Source: JBFWUW01 sp050247075
GTDB lineage: Bacteria; Planctomycetota; Planctomycetia; Pirellulales; JBFWUW01
Assembly (NCBI GenBank): GCA_050247075.1
Contig: JBFWUW010000021.1
Location: 27,115-91,114, forward strand
Reading direction: 5' to 3'
Length of the DNA: 64,000 nucleotides
Shown here: piece after piece, positions 9,494 through 17,689 of the stretch
How positions within the stretch are numbered: the first letter of the stretch is position 1
Layout: each line of letters begins with the position of its first letter
The notes under the pieces: model-generated
Databases searched by the model: none
Told to the model about the DNA's origin: nothing
Seen by the model: the letters and a program-made list of their open reading frames with translations, nothing else
Position numbers and translations under genes: made by a program

Positions 9494-10360
9494 ATGACCG
9501 CACACGGACACAACGGCCACGATTCCGGTACCGCTTCCGCCAAGCACTTTGACGTGAAAGTGCTGCGTCAAGACGGCCCCGGCAAGCCCAGCTACTGGGA
9601 ACGCCATCGGGTCGTTTACGAATCCGATATGAACGTGATCAGCGTGTTGCAGCAGGTGGCCGCGACTGCCGAGACGGCTGACGGCACGCCAGTCGCGCCA
9701 GTGGCCTGGGACTGTAACTGCCTGGAAGAGGTTTGCGGTGCCTGCACCATGGTCATTAATGGCCGCGTGCGGCAAGCTTGCTCGGCCCTGGTCGATCGGC
9801 TGCTGGAAACCAACGCCAGCGAGATTGAACTGCGACCGATGGAAAAGTTTCCCGTGCTCCGAGACCTGATGGTCGATCGCGGCCGGTTGTTTCAAGCCCT
9901 GACCAAAGTCACCGCCTGGATCCCCGTGGACGGCTACCACGACATGGGCCCCGGCCCGCGCCAATCGGCGGCGGAACAGGCTCGGGCTTATCCTCTCAGC
10001 GAATGCATGAGCTGCGGCTGCTGTGTCGATGCCTGCCCGCAATACGCCAAGGTCGAACTGACCCAAAACGACGGCGAAACGGCGGAACAGTTTGCCGCCC
10101 GCCAACATGCGGCCTACGATCAGTCGTTCATTGGCCCGCATGCCATCAGCCAGGCAATGTTGATGAACAGCAATCCCACGGGCCAGTTCAGCGCTGGCAA
10201 GCGCCTGGACGAACTAACGGCCGAGGGGGGCCTGCAAAAGTGCGGCAACGCGCAAAACTGCGTGGCGGTCTGCCCCAAGAAGATACCGCTCACCACGTCC
10301 ATCGCCCGCGCCAACCGCGCCGCCACGCTGCACACCATCAAGAAACTGTTTGACGCCTAG
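9494..10360 (+). CDS. sdhB: Succinate dehydrogenase iron-sulfur subunit
   Basis: The 288-residue product passes electrons from FAD to the membrane anchor. It shows the plant-ferredoxin-like [2Fe-2S] ligands (CNCLEEVCGAC and the later Cys in RQAC) and the two further cluster motifs CMSCGCCVDACP and CGNAQNCVAVCPK. It is somewhat longer than E. coli SdhB, with an N-terminal HGHNGHDSG segment before the ferredoxin fold. ATG at 9494 is the only good start after the repeat, but no strong Shine-Dalgarno is visible because the repeat occupies the leader. Third gene of sdhCAB. Confidence 0.95.
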   Translation: MTAHGHNGHDSGTASAKHFDVKVLRQDGPGKPSYWERHRVVYESDMNVISVLQQVAATAETADGTPVAPVAWDCNCLEEVCGACTMVINGRVRQACSALVDRLLETNASEIELRPMEKFPVLRDLMVDRGRLFQALTKVTAWIPVDGYHDMGPGPRQSAAEQARAYPLSECMSCGCCVDACPQYAKVELTQNDGETAEQFAARQHAAYDQSFIGPHAISQAMLMNSNPTGQFSAGKRLDELTAEGGLQKCGNAQNCVAVCPKKIPLTTSIARANRAATLHTIKKLFDA

Positions 10361-10536
10361 CCGCCCGCGTCAGCCATTCGGATTTGATTCGAATATCCCG
10401 ACGAATCCTCCCCCAGCCCGCCACATTTCTTGGCGGGGGATGTAACGAAATGGCCAACTCTTCGCTGCGGTTGTTGAAGCGCCCCGCGAGAACGCTACGA
10501 TAGGCGGAAGTTCCGCTAGCAGCCTGGGAGTTGAGG

Positions 10537-11970
10537 ATGTTCATTACGATCAAGTTTGGCGGCACATCGGTGGGCGACGCCGGCCGCATCCGCAAAGCAG
10601 CCGAGTTGGTGGCTGCCGAGGTCGCCGCTGGCCACAAGGTGGTCGTCGTCACGTCGGCCATGACGGGTGTCACCAATAAACTGGTGGCACTGGTGCAGGC
10701 CAAACCGGGCCCTCCGGTCGAGGAACAGACCCGTGTGATGGAGTTCTTTCACTTCACCAAGGAACTCGAACAAAAACATATTCAGACGGCCCGCGAATGC
10801 ATCAGCAATCCCAAGCTGGTCGATGAAACCGCGAACACGCTGTACAGCGAGCGGCATGCCCTGGAGCGCGTACTGCTGGGGGCGCACTTTCTTGGCGAGG
10901 ATCAAATCCAAGAAGGGACGATCGGCTACGACTTTGTCGTCTCGCAAGGCGAGCGGCTGTGCGTGCCGATTCTGGCCAACTGCCTGCGCGACCTGGGCGT
11001 TGATGCGGCGGCCGTCGGTTCGGAAGGCTGCGGCATAATGACCGACAGCAACTACGGCAATGCCCGACCGTTGGAACCGCAAACACGCAACGGCGTGCGG
11101 CAGACGCTATTGCCGTTGATTAATACCGGCAAGACACCGGTGGCGGGCGGTTTTTACGGCCGTTCGCCCCAAGGCCGCTATGCCACGCTGGGCCGGGGCG
11201 GTAGCGATTACTCGGCCACGTTGGTGGGGGCCGCGTTGGACTGTGACGAAATCTGGATTATGACCGATGTGGACGGCATCAAAACGACCGATCCGCGGGT
11301 GGTTCCTTCCGCCCGGGCCATCGATGAGATGCCCTATATGATCGCGGCGGAAATGGCCCTGTTGGGGGCCAAGGTGCTGCACCCCAAGAGCGTGCTGCCA
11401 GCCGCCAAGCAAGACATTCCGCTGCGCGTGGCAAGTTCGTTTGAACCGGCCAAGCCGGGCACGCGATTGGTGCCCACCAGGCCGGGCACCGGTCCCGGCG
11501 TAGCCGGACTGACGTTGGTCCGCAAGGCCGGGCTGATCTGCATGACGACTGCCCACTTGGGTGACAAGGGTGTGATACCCGCGGCCATGATCGACGACAT
11601 CCGCCGCAACAACACGGACATTCTGGCGAGCTCCTCGGCGTCCAACGGCAGCAGCGTGTTGTGGCTGGTCGGCCCGCTCGACCTGGAGCGGTTTCTGTCG
11701 ATTGTCGAACAGCGCAAAGACCCGCATGTCCAGGCCGAGATTCGCCGCGACGTAGCGGTACTGGGCATCGTCGGGGAGCAAGCCGCCCGGGCGCCTGGCA
11801 TTCTGGCTCGCGTGGCTAACTGCCTGGAACAAGTCGGCGCGCAGCCGCTGGCTTGGCTGCAAGGGGCCTCGCCCAATAGCATTGCCATTGCCCTGCCCGA
11901 CGACGACGAAAAACTCCCCGCCATGATGCGGGCTTTGCATTCCACCTTTGGTCTGGATAAAGGGGCCTGA
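10537..11970 (+). CDS. lysC: Aspartate kinase
   Basis: The product is 477 residues and phosphorylates L-aspartate in the first step of lysine, methionine, threonine and diaminopimelate synthesis. The kinase signature KFGGTSVGD is at the N-terminus, with the GRGGSDYSA segment near residue 220 and C-terminal ACT regulatory domains (about 325-477), so feedback control is expected. ATG at 10537 has GGGAG (10526-10530) six bases upstream; TTG at 10531 is the alternative. The stop codon overlaps the ATG of the next gene by one base (TGATG), which implies translational coupling to an aldolase-like protein. The symbol reflects function only; which paralogue it is cannot be decided here. Confidence 0.92.
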   Translation: MFITIKFGGTSVGDAGRIRKAAELVAAEVAAGHKVVVVTSAMTGVTNKLVALVQAKPGPPVEEQTRVMEFFHFTKELEQKHIQTARECISNPKLVDETANTLYSERHALERVLLGAHFLGEDQIQEGTIGYDFVVSQGERLCVPILANCLRDLGVDAAAVGSEGCGIMTDSNYGNARPLEPQTRNGVRQTLLPLINTGKTPVAGGFYGRSPQGRYATLGRGGSDYSATLVGAALDCDEIWIMTDVDGIKTTDPRVVPSARAIDEMPYMIAAEMALLGAKVLHPKSVLPAAKQDIPLRVASSFEPAKPGTRLVPTRPGTGPGVAGLTLVRKAGLICMTTAHLGDKGVIPAAMIDDIRRNNTDILASSSASNGSSVLWLVGPLDLERFLSIVEQRKDPHVQAEIRRDVAVLGIVGEQAARAPGILARVANCLEQVGAQPLAWLQGASPNSIAIALPDDDEKLPAMMRALHSTFGLDKGA

Positions 11971-12734
11971 TGATGATCGAAACACCGTTGCGATTGCGCC
12001 GCATTCTCGACCCTCGGTCGGGCCGTGCTTTGCTGCTATCGTTTACTTCTGGCATGGAGATAGGCATTGCCGGCGGACTTTCCGACGTCCGCCGCATGGC
12101 GGTCGGACTGGCCGCGACCAGCCTGCCCACCGGCCTGATCGTCCATGCGGGCGTGGTAGAAAGCCTTTTCGAGCGGCAGCCCAACTTGCCATGCGGCATT
12201 GTCGTTGATCTGTTTGGCGGAACGTGGATGACCACGCAGCCGTACCAGCGAGAGCAAATCTGCAGCCTGGAGCACGCCGTGCGAGTAGGGGCCGATGCCG
12301 TGCTGATGACGCTGGGCCTGGGCAGCCCCGACGAAGCCCGCCAACTGCGGCAATGCGGTGAGATCACGCGCGAATGCGCTTACTGGGGCTTGCCCCTACT
12401 GTTGCGGGTAGACACTGCCGAAACCGACTCGCGGCGGCAGTTCTCGGCCACGCTGTGCGGGCACGGGGCGCGGCTAGGCTACGAAATTGGCGCTTCCGCC
12501 GTGATCGTGCATTACCCCGGCGATTCCAAGACATTCCATGAAGTGATCCAAGGGATCGACATTCCGGTTATTATCGGCGGTGCCCCCAACATGGCCACCG
12601 ATGCAGCAATGCTATCCTCGATCGGCGACGGCATTCGTGCCGGGGCCAACGGCGCAGCCCTCAACGGGGCCATGTTCTGGTCCGACGGGCCAATGCCGTT
12701 GCTCGACCAGGTAGCGAAGGAGGTGGCTGGGTAG
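11970..12734 (+). CDS. Class I aldolase-like protein lacking catalytic residues
   Basis: The 254-residue product aligns with the DhnA/ADH-synthase aldolase encoded just downstream: shared GADAV, ARLGYEIGAS (ARVAYEIGAD) and PVIIGGAP (PVLIAGGP) blocks. The residues expected for catalysis are replaced: the MDHG Asp by Thr26, the Tyr by Asp148 and the Schiff-base Lys by Ile179, with the 31-residue Tyr-Lys spacing preserved. It therefore cannot form the usual lysine Schiff base. Its start overlaps the aspartate kinase stop by one base. Regulatory partner, pseudoenzyme subunit or altered chemistry are all possible. ATG at 11973 is an alternative start. Confidence 0.75.
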   Translation: MMIETPLRLRRILDPRSGRALLLSFTSGMEIGIAGGLSDVRRMAVGLAATSLPTGLIVHAGVVESLFERQPNLPCGIVVDLFGGTWMTTQPYQREQICSLEHAVRVGADAVLMTLGLGSPDEARQLRQCGEITRECAYWGLPLLLRVDTAETDSRRQFSATLCGHGARLGYEIGASAVIVHYPGDSKTFHEVIQGIDIPVIIGGAPNMATDAAMLSSIGDGIRAGANGAALNGAMFWSDGPMPLLDQVAKEVAG

Positions 12735-12865
12735 GATTGTTCAGTGTTCAGTTTTCAGTTTTCAGTTTTTAGCCGCCGGCCACTAGCTTATCGAAGTGCG
12801 TTGACGGCTTTCAAACCACATACATTCCTTCCGCCTTCATCCTTCATCCTTCATCCTTTTCTTCC
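12735..12865. repeat. Dispersed TTCAG / TTCATCC low-complexity repeat
   Basis: The gap between the two aldolase-like genes is filled by TTCAGTGTTCAGTTTTCAGTTTTCAG followed, about 60 bases later, by tandem CTTCATC units before the next start. The first block is the reverse complement of that at about 9460-9490; the second resembles blocks near 41262 and 63668. Confidence 0.75.
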
Positions 12866-13768
12866 ATGCCTGACATCCCCGACAACACCGCTTCGTCTCC
12901 TTCCGGGCCGCGTTTGGCCGATACGGGCGAGCGCACGTTTCAACGTCCACCGCGGGCTGAATTGGGGCACGCCCCCAGGCTGCGGCACTTGTTCAACCGG
13001 GGCAACGCCCGCACGTTAATCGTGCCGATGGACCACGGCATTAGCATGGGGCCGGTGCCGGGGTTGTTCGACATGCGGCAGACTGTGCAGCAGATGTCGG
13101 GCACGGGCGTGAATGGCGTGGTGGTGCATAAGGGCCTGGTGCGGTCGATCGCCCCGGTGTTGCGCACCGCTCCCGACGTGGGACTGATTATCCACCTTTG
13201 CGGTTCGACCTCGGAAGCGCCTGACCCTAACGAGAAGCAACTGGTTTGCACGGTGCAAGAGGCCCTGGCCCAGGGGGCGGATGGAGTCTCCGTGCATGTC
13301 AATATCGGCGCGGCCACGGAAGGCTCGATGCTCCGCGATTTCGCCGAAGTTGCTGAGCAGTGCCACAATCTTAAAGTGCCGCTGCTGGCGATGGTTTATG
13401 CCCGCGGCCCCCGGCAACGAGTGAAGTTTAGCGAATCGTTCAACGCGCATTGTGCCCGCGTGGCGTACGAGATTGGCGCGGACTACGTCAAAGTGCAATA
13501 CACGGGCACGCGCGAGGGGTTTGCCCAGGTCGTTTCGGCGGTGCCGATACCGGTGCTAATCGCGGGGGGGCCCAAGATGAACGACGACCGCGAGGTGTTG
13601 CAAATGGTGTGGGAATCGCTGGATGCCGGCGCGGCCGGCATTTCCATCGGCCGCAACGTCTTCGGGGCCGACAACGTACCCCAACTCTGCCGGGCATTGG
13701 CCGGCTTGATCCACGATAATCTCAGCGTCGATGATGCCGTGGAGATTCTGAACACCAAGGTTTCTTGA
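12866..13768 (+). CDS. Class I aldolase of the DhnA / ADH-synthase family
   Basis: This 300-residue TIM-barrel aldolase resembles archaeal fructose-bisphosphate aldolase and 2-amino-3,7-dideoxy-D-threo-hept-6-ulosonate (ADH) synthase. Expected active-site residues are present: Asp56 in PMDHG, Tyr178 in MVYARG and Schiff-base Lys209 in DYVKVQYTG. ADH synthase condenses aspartate semialdehyde with a deoxy-keto sugar phosphate, and an aspartate kinase lies two genes upstream, which favours that reaction; the archaeal-type FBP aldolase or an LsrF-like activity cannot be excluded. The N-terminal 35 residues are Pro-rich and outside the barrel. Confidence 0.8.
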   Translation: MPDIPDNTASSPSGPRLADTGERTFQRPPRAELGHAPRLRHLFNRGNARTLIVPMDHGISMGPVPGLFDMRQTVQQMSGTGVNGVVVHKGLVRSIAPVLRTAPDVGLIIHLCGSTSEAPDPNEKQLVCTVQEALAQGADGVSVHVNIGAATEGSMLRDFAEVAEQCHNLKVPLLAMVYARGPRQRVKFSESFNAHCARVAYEIGADYVKVQYTGTREGFAQVVSAVPIPVLIAGGPKMNDDREVLQMVWESLDAGAAGISIGRNVFGADNVPQLCRALAGLIHDNLSVDDAVEILNTKVS

Positions 13769-13831
13769 GATATCCCATTACTCCAGACGGCAAGGGAAAC
13801 GCCTTGCCTCCATAACCGCAAGGCCAACGCC

Positions 13832-14194
13832 ATGTCCGAACTCACCCTCTCGCGCCATACCGCGCAAGCCTCTCCCAAGGTGGTCACTGTCTGCATCACC
13901 GGCGAAGTCGATCAGCATAGCGGCCGCAGTGCCGAGAGCTACGTCGATGAAACGCTGGACGCGGAGAAGCCCCAGCATCTGTTGTTGGACTTGAGTGGCC
14001 TTTCCTTTGCCGGAACAAGCTTCTTTTCCAGCCTGCTTTTTTGGCGAGAGGAGCTGACCAAGCTGGGCGGGTCGCTGGGCCTGTTTGGCTTGCAGCAAGC
14101 TGTTCACAGCACCATGCGCATGCTGGCCCTAGACCGGCTCGTGCCAATCAGCGATGACGAACAAGCCGCTCTGGCGCGGCTGGGGCAAGGGTAG
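13832..14194 (+). CDS. STAS-domain protein (anti-sigma antagonist-like)
   Basis: The product is 120 residues, one STAS domain: VCITGEVDQHSG forms the first strands, and LLLDLSGLSFAGTSFFSSL carries the loop where anti-sigma antagonists are phosphorylated, here with AGTS instead of the usual DSSG/DSTG. It may bind an anti-sigma kinase or phosphatase, but no such gene is adjacent, and a structural or scaffold role is possible. Start ATG at 13832 has AAGG about 8 bases upstream. Its 3' end may overlap the longest reading of the next frame. Confidence 0.75.
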   Translation: MSELTLSRHTAQASPKVVTVCITGEVDQHSGRSAESYVDETLDAEKPQHLLLDLSGLSFAGTSFFSSLLFWREELTKLGGSLGLFGLQQAVHSTMRMLALDRLVPISDDEQAALARLGQG

Positions 14195-14225
14195 TGCGGT
14201 TTCAAGTTTCCGCGGCACCCAATCC

Positions 14226-15401
14226 GTGACCACCGCCAGCACACTCTTGATCCTGGGGGGCAGCGCAAGGGCGGCGGCCTGGTCGGCCGCGCGGGCCGGC
14301 TTTCAGCCGTTTGCCGGCGATTTTTTTGCCGATCAAGATCTGCACGAATGCTGCCCGGTTGAATTGGTAAAGAAGTACCCCCGAGATTTGCTGGAGGTAT
14401 CGCGAAGGTCGCCCCCTGGCGATTGGCTGTACACCGGGGGATTGGAGAACCATCCAAGGCTGGTGGATGCCATTGCCGCCGAACGCCGCTTGCTGGGGAA
14501 TCCGGGCGATGTGCTGCGCCGGGTGCGCAATCCGTTTGACGTAGCCGCCGCCCTGTCGCGCTGCGGCATCACTTGCCCAGCGTTGGCCGCATCGGCTCAT
14601 GGTTTGCCCCGTGATGGCACCTGGCTTTGCAAGCTCCGGCGTTCATCCGGCGGCCAAGGGATTTTTCCCTGGGACCAGACGCGGCAATCAGGCATCTTGC
14701 CGACGCGGCCAAAAAGCAATTCTCGCCGGAACTACTTTCAAGAACGGATCGACGGGTTGCCGTGTGCCGCCGCGTATGTCGCGGCAAGTGGAAAGGCCCG
14801 ACTGTTGGGAATCACCCAACAATTGATTGGCACGCCCTGGTGCGGTGCCCAGCCATTCGCGTATGCCGGCTCAATCGGTCCGTTCCCCACCAACGATCGC
14901 CAATTGTTGCAATGGGAACGAATCGGATCGGCGCTCGCCGAGGAGTTCAAGCTCGTCGGGCTGTTTGGGGTCGATGCGGTCTTGCATCAAGATTCCGTCT
15001 GGCCGATTGAAGTCAACCCGCGTTACACGGCGTCGCTGGAAGTGCTGGAGCGCACGCTTGGCCTACAGACGGTGGCGCTACATGTAGCCGCATGCAGCCA
15101 GGGAATTTTGCCCGCGGCGATTGTGCCTGCTGGCCACGGGCGCTACAGCGGTAAGGCTGTTGTCTATGCCCAGGTGAATGGCACCGTCAACGAATTTCTC
15201 GCGAAAGCGTTTGCGGGCTTGAAGGGAGCCGCGGCCTGGCCCCAGCTAGCGGATATTCCGCGCATCGGCAGCGGCATCGTCCGCGGCTGGCCGATCTGTA
15301 CCGTGTTGGCCGATGGGACATCGCCGACGGAAGTTGAGCAGCGGCTACAGTCGGACAGCGGAAAGATTCTTGAACTGCTGGAAGCGGCAGCGAACCGTTA
15401 A
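14226..15401 (+). CDS. ATP-grasp domain protein
   Basis: The 391-residue product begins with a nucleotide-binding-like LLILGGSARAAAWSA segment and continues into an ATP-grasp fold: the Lys in LCKLRRSSGGQG, a QERIDG strand and the metal-binding PIEVNPRY motif near residue 264. Members ligate a carboxylate to an amine or thiol using ATP. It resembles predicted carboligases (COG2232-like) that accompany tetrahydromethanopterin-linked C1 genes in some planctomycetes and methylotrophs; this assignment is from memory and moderate. GTG at 14226 avoids overlap with the STAS gene; ATG at 14154 is possible. It overlaps the convergent kinase gene by 4 bases. Confidence 0.7.
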   Translation: MTTASTLLILGGSARAAAWSAARAGFQPFAGDFFADQDLHECCPVELVKKYPRDLLEVSRRSPPGDWLYTGGLENHPRLVDAIAAERRLLGNPGDVLRRVRNPFDVAAALSRCGITCPALAASAHGLPRDGTWLCKLRRSSGGQGIFPWDQTRQSGILPTRPKSNSRRNYFQERIDGLPCAAAYVAASGKARLLGITQQLIGTPWCGAQPFAYAGSIGPFPTNDRQLLQWERIGSALAEEFKLVGLFGVDAVLHQDSVWPIEVNPRYTASLEVLERTLGLQTVALHVAACSQGILPAAIVPAGHGRYSGKAVVYAQVNGTVNEFLAKAFAGLKGAAAWPQLADIPRIGSGIVRGWPICTVLADGTSPTEVEQRLQSDSGKILELLEAAANR

Positions 15402-16504
15402 TCCAACTCTTCCAGCCACAGCCGGATTTCGTTTTCGTATTCGCTGGCCAGGTCGCCTTTGACCAACTGGCGATGGAAGCTGGCGGCGCCTTCTTTCACC
15501 AGGTCGGCGGCTTCCGCATTGGGAAAGCGGCGCATCGGGTCGGGCGCAATCAGTCCGCGACAGAGGTTCATCAACAATTCGTTGCAAACCACCTCGGCCG
15601 GCAGAATGGTATGCAGCCGCTGCACCAACATGCGTTTGGCTTCCAGATACTCCTTCAGGGTGCTCAAGCCGGCGAAGGGCCGCTGCCCCGACAGCATCTC
15701 CACCAACACATAGCCCAGGCTGGCCAGGTCCGAACGGGGCGAACTGTCATGCTCTTCCAACACTTCGGGCGCGGCATACGCCGGCGTGCAACTGCGGCGG
15801 GAGGGAGCATCGTCCAGGTCGAACGCCGAACCAATGTCGATGATCTTGGCGTTGCCGGTACGCTTGAGCATGATGTTGGAGGGCTTCAGGTCGCCGTGGA
15901 CAATCCCCTGGCGATGCAGCGCGGCCAGTCCCGCCAGACACTCTCGCAAGACCGCAATGGCGATCCCCGGCTTCAGCCGCGGCTGCGTCGATCCGGCGGT
16001 GACGATGACGTTGTTCAAATAGTCCCAGCGACGGACACTGACGCGGTGCCGCACGCGGTCCAGCGTTGCCATCGACATCAGTCGTTCCAGGTCGTAGCCG
16101 TCCACCCATTCCATTTCCATCAGGCGGATGCGGCTGCGATCGACAAAGTTATGCACGTCGATCAGATTGTCTTGCTGAATCTGCGCCACGCGGGCGGCAA
16201 TGGCCGCCATGCGGGCCATGCATTCGTCGTAAGCGCGGGCCGTTTCAAAGCGCTCGGGCGAGAAGACCTTGAGGGCTACCGGTAGCGTGAAATTGTCCGT
16301 GCCGCGGCGCTCGCTAAGAAATACGGTCCCTTGCCCCCCCTCTCCCAATTTGCGCAGCAAGTGGTGGTGTACCGTCCAGTTGAACGGCTGCCCGTCGATC
16401 AGGGCCTGGTAACGGTCCAGCAAATCGCTGGGACAGCGAGCCTTCTTGTCGCCGCCCCCAAGCGTCATGGTGTTGGCATGGGGAGGAAACGTGGTCGTAC
16501 TCAT
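15398..16504 (-). CDS. Hanks-type Ser/Thr protein kinase
   Basis: The 368-residue cytoplasmic kinase has the glycine loop LGEGGQGTVF, the ATP-binding Lys in VALKVF, the catalytic loop HGDLKPSN and an APE segment (YAAPEVLEE). The Mg-binding DFG is DIG (IIDIGSA). No membrane segment or extra sensory domain follows; the C-terminus is a short helical, acidic tail. The ATG at 16504 is chosen, with AAGGCGGAG just upstream; 16522 is a possible alternative. It is divergent from the ECF sigma factor, with 318 bp between them, and may belong to the same signalling block. Confidence 0.9.
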   Translation of the reverse strand: MSTTTFPPHANTMTLGGGDKKARCPSDLLDRYQALIDGQPFNWTVHHHLLRKLGEGGQGTVFLSERRGTDNFTLPVALKVFSPERFETARAYDECMARMAAIAARVAQIQQDNLIDVHNFVDRSRIRLMEMEWVDGYDLERLMSMATLDRVRHRVSVRRWDYLNNVIVTAGSTQPRLKPGIAIAVLRECLAGLAALHRQGIVHGDLKPSNIMLKRTGNAKIIDIGSAFDLDDAPSRRSCTPAYAAPEVLEEHDSSPRSDLASLGYVLVEMLSGQRPFAGLSTLKEYLEAKRMLVQRLHTILPAEVVCNELLMNLCRGLIAPDPMRRFPNAEAADLVKEGAASFHRQLVKGDLASEYENEIRLWLEELD

Positions 16505-16822
16505 GGACTCCGCCTTTCGCATTCACACTCGGTTCCGAACGTGCCCGCGCCGCCCCTCCCTCTCCGGCAGGCACAAGTATCTTAGGGGCGCGGCGGCACC
16601 GCCGTCCAGATGTCGGCCACTCGGTTGCCAGCACCGCGGCCGATTCTCCTCTTGCAAATTTGAGATGAGTTGCTTTCTGATTTGCATTTCCATCGCCAAC
16701 GATTAGAGTGACGGAACGGTGGGCGTCCACCCGTCCGCAGGGTGGAGCTGCGCGCTAGCGAAAGTGTGGAAGCTGCCTCCGTGAGAGAGGCTTACGGCGG
16801 CCACAACCGGGAAAGCCTCGCC
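16505..16822. other. Divergent intergenic region between kinase and ECF sigma genes
   Basis: 318 bases between oppositely directed regulatory genes. Promoters for both should lie here, but I see no clear -35/-10 pair and no repeat. A short in-frame extension upstream of the sigma gene (GTG at 16742) is not supported. Confidence 0.5.
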
Positions 16823-17422
16823 ATGCACGATAAAGAGTCGATCGATTTGGTAGCCCGGTATCGCGGCGGCGACGAGCAAGCCGCGGATGAACTGTTCAAG
16901 CGGTACGTGGGCCGCTTAACGGCGTTGGCCCGCAGCCGTTTGTCGCAAAAGATGTCTCGGCGGATCGACGCGGACGATGTCGTGCAGTCGGCCTACCGCA
17001 GTTTTTTCGTGCATGCCCGCCAGGGCAGCTACTCACTGGATGACAGCGGCGACTTGTGGCGGCTGCTCGTTGTGATCACCTTGAACAAGCTGCGCAGCCA
17101 GGTCGAGCGGCACTCGGCCGGCAAACGGGCGATCAACGCCGAGCAAAGTTTTGCGCAAGACAACAGTCTTGTGCGGCTTCGTCCCGAAGCTGTCACGCGA
17201 GAACCCTCGCCCGACGAAGCCCTGGCCGTCGTTGAAGAAGTCGCCAAACTGATGCAAGGGCTGAATCCGTTACAATGCAAAATGGTGGAGTTGCGTCTGC
17301 AAGGCTACCAACTTGAGGAAATCGCCGAACAGGTCAACCGATCAGAACGTGGCGTGCGCCGCCTGCTGGATAAAATCAAGGACCGCCTCAACGATCAAAT
17401 GGCCGGCCCTTCGGACGAATGA
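16823..17422 (+). CDS. ECF-type RNA polymerase sigma factor
   Basis: The product is 199 residues. Region 2 (about 8-75, with ELFKRYVGRL and ADDVVQSAYRSFF) and region 4 (about 130-190, with QGYQLEEIAEQVNRSERGVRRLLDKI as the helix-turn-helix) are separated by a polar linker, the planctomycete ECF pattern. ATG at 16823 gives normal ECF length. A 1,354-residue kinase gene follows 267 bp downstream on the same strand; in planctomycetes such sigma factors are often paired with Hanks kinases in place of anti-sigma factors, so phosphorylation control is a reasonable inference. Confidence 0.92.
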   Translation: MHDKESIDLVARYRGGDEQAADELFKRYVGRLTALARSRLSQKMSRRIDADDVVQSAYRSFFVHARQGSYSLDDSGDLWRLLVVITLNKLRSQVERHSAGKRAINAEQSFAQDNSLVRLRPEAVTREPSPDEALAVVEEVAKLMQGLNPLQCKMVELRLQGYQLEEIAEQVNRSERGVRRLLDKIKDRLNDQMAGPSDE

Positions 17423-17689
17423 GCGTATAATTGCGTTTCGTACGGCCAATGAACGCCTGCCGACCAACGGGAAGGCCGAAAGCCATGTAATTTGAAGCGT
17501 TAGCACAGGATCGTTATCCAAACGAACCGCCAAAAGCCTACAACCGTCACGATCTGGCCGTTCTTTTAACGGCCAGGCGCATTTCATCCCTCGATTCCTC
17601 CCGTTTTTCAGACATACTAACGTAACAGGCCGTTGGATGGGCCTTCGGCCTGATTCCTGGTTATTCCCTCCGTGCTCGCGGTCCCCGCC

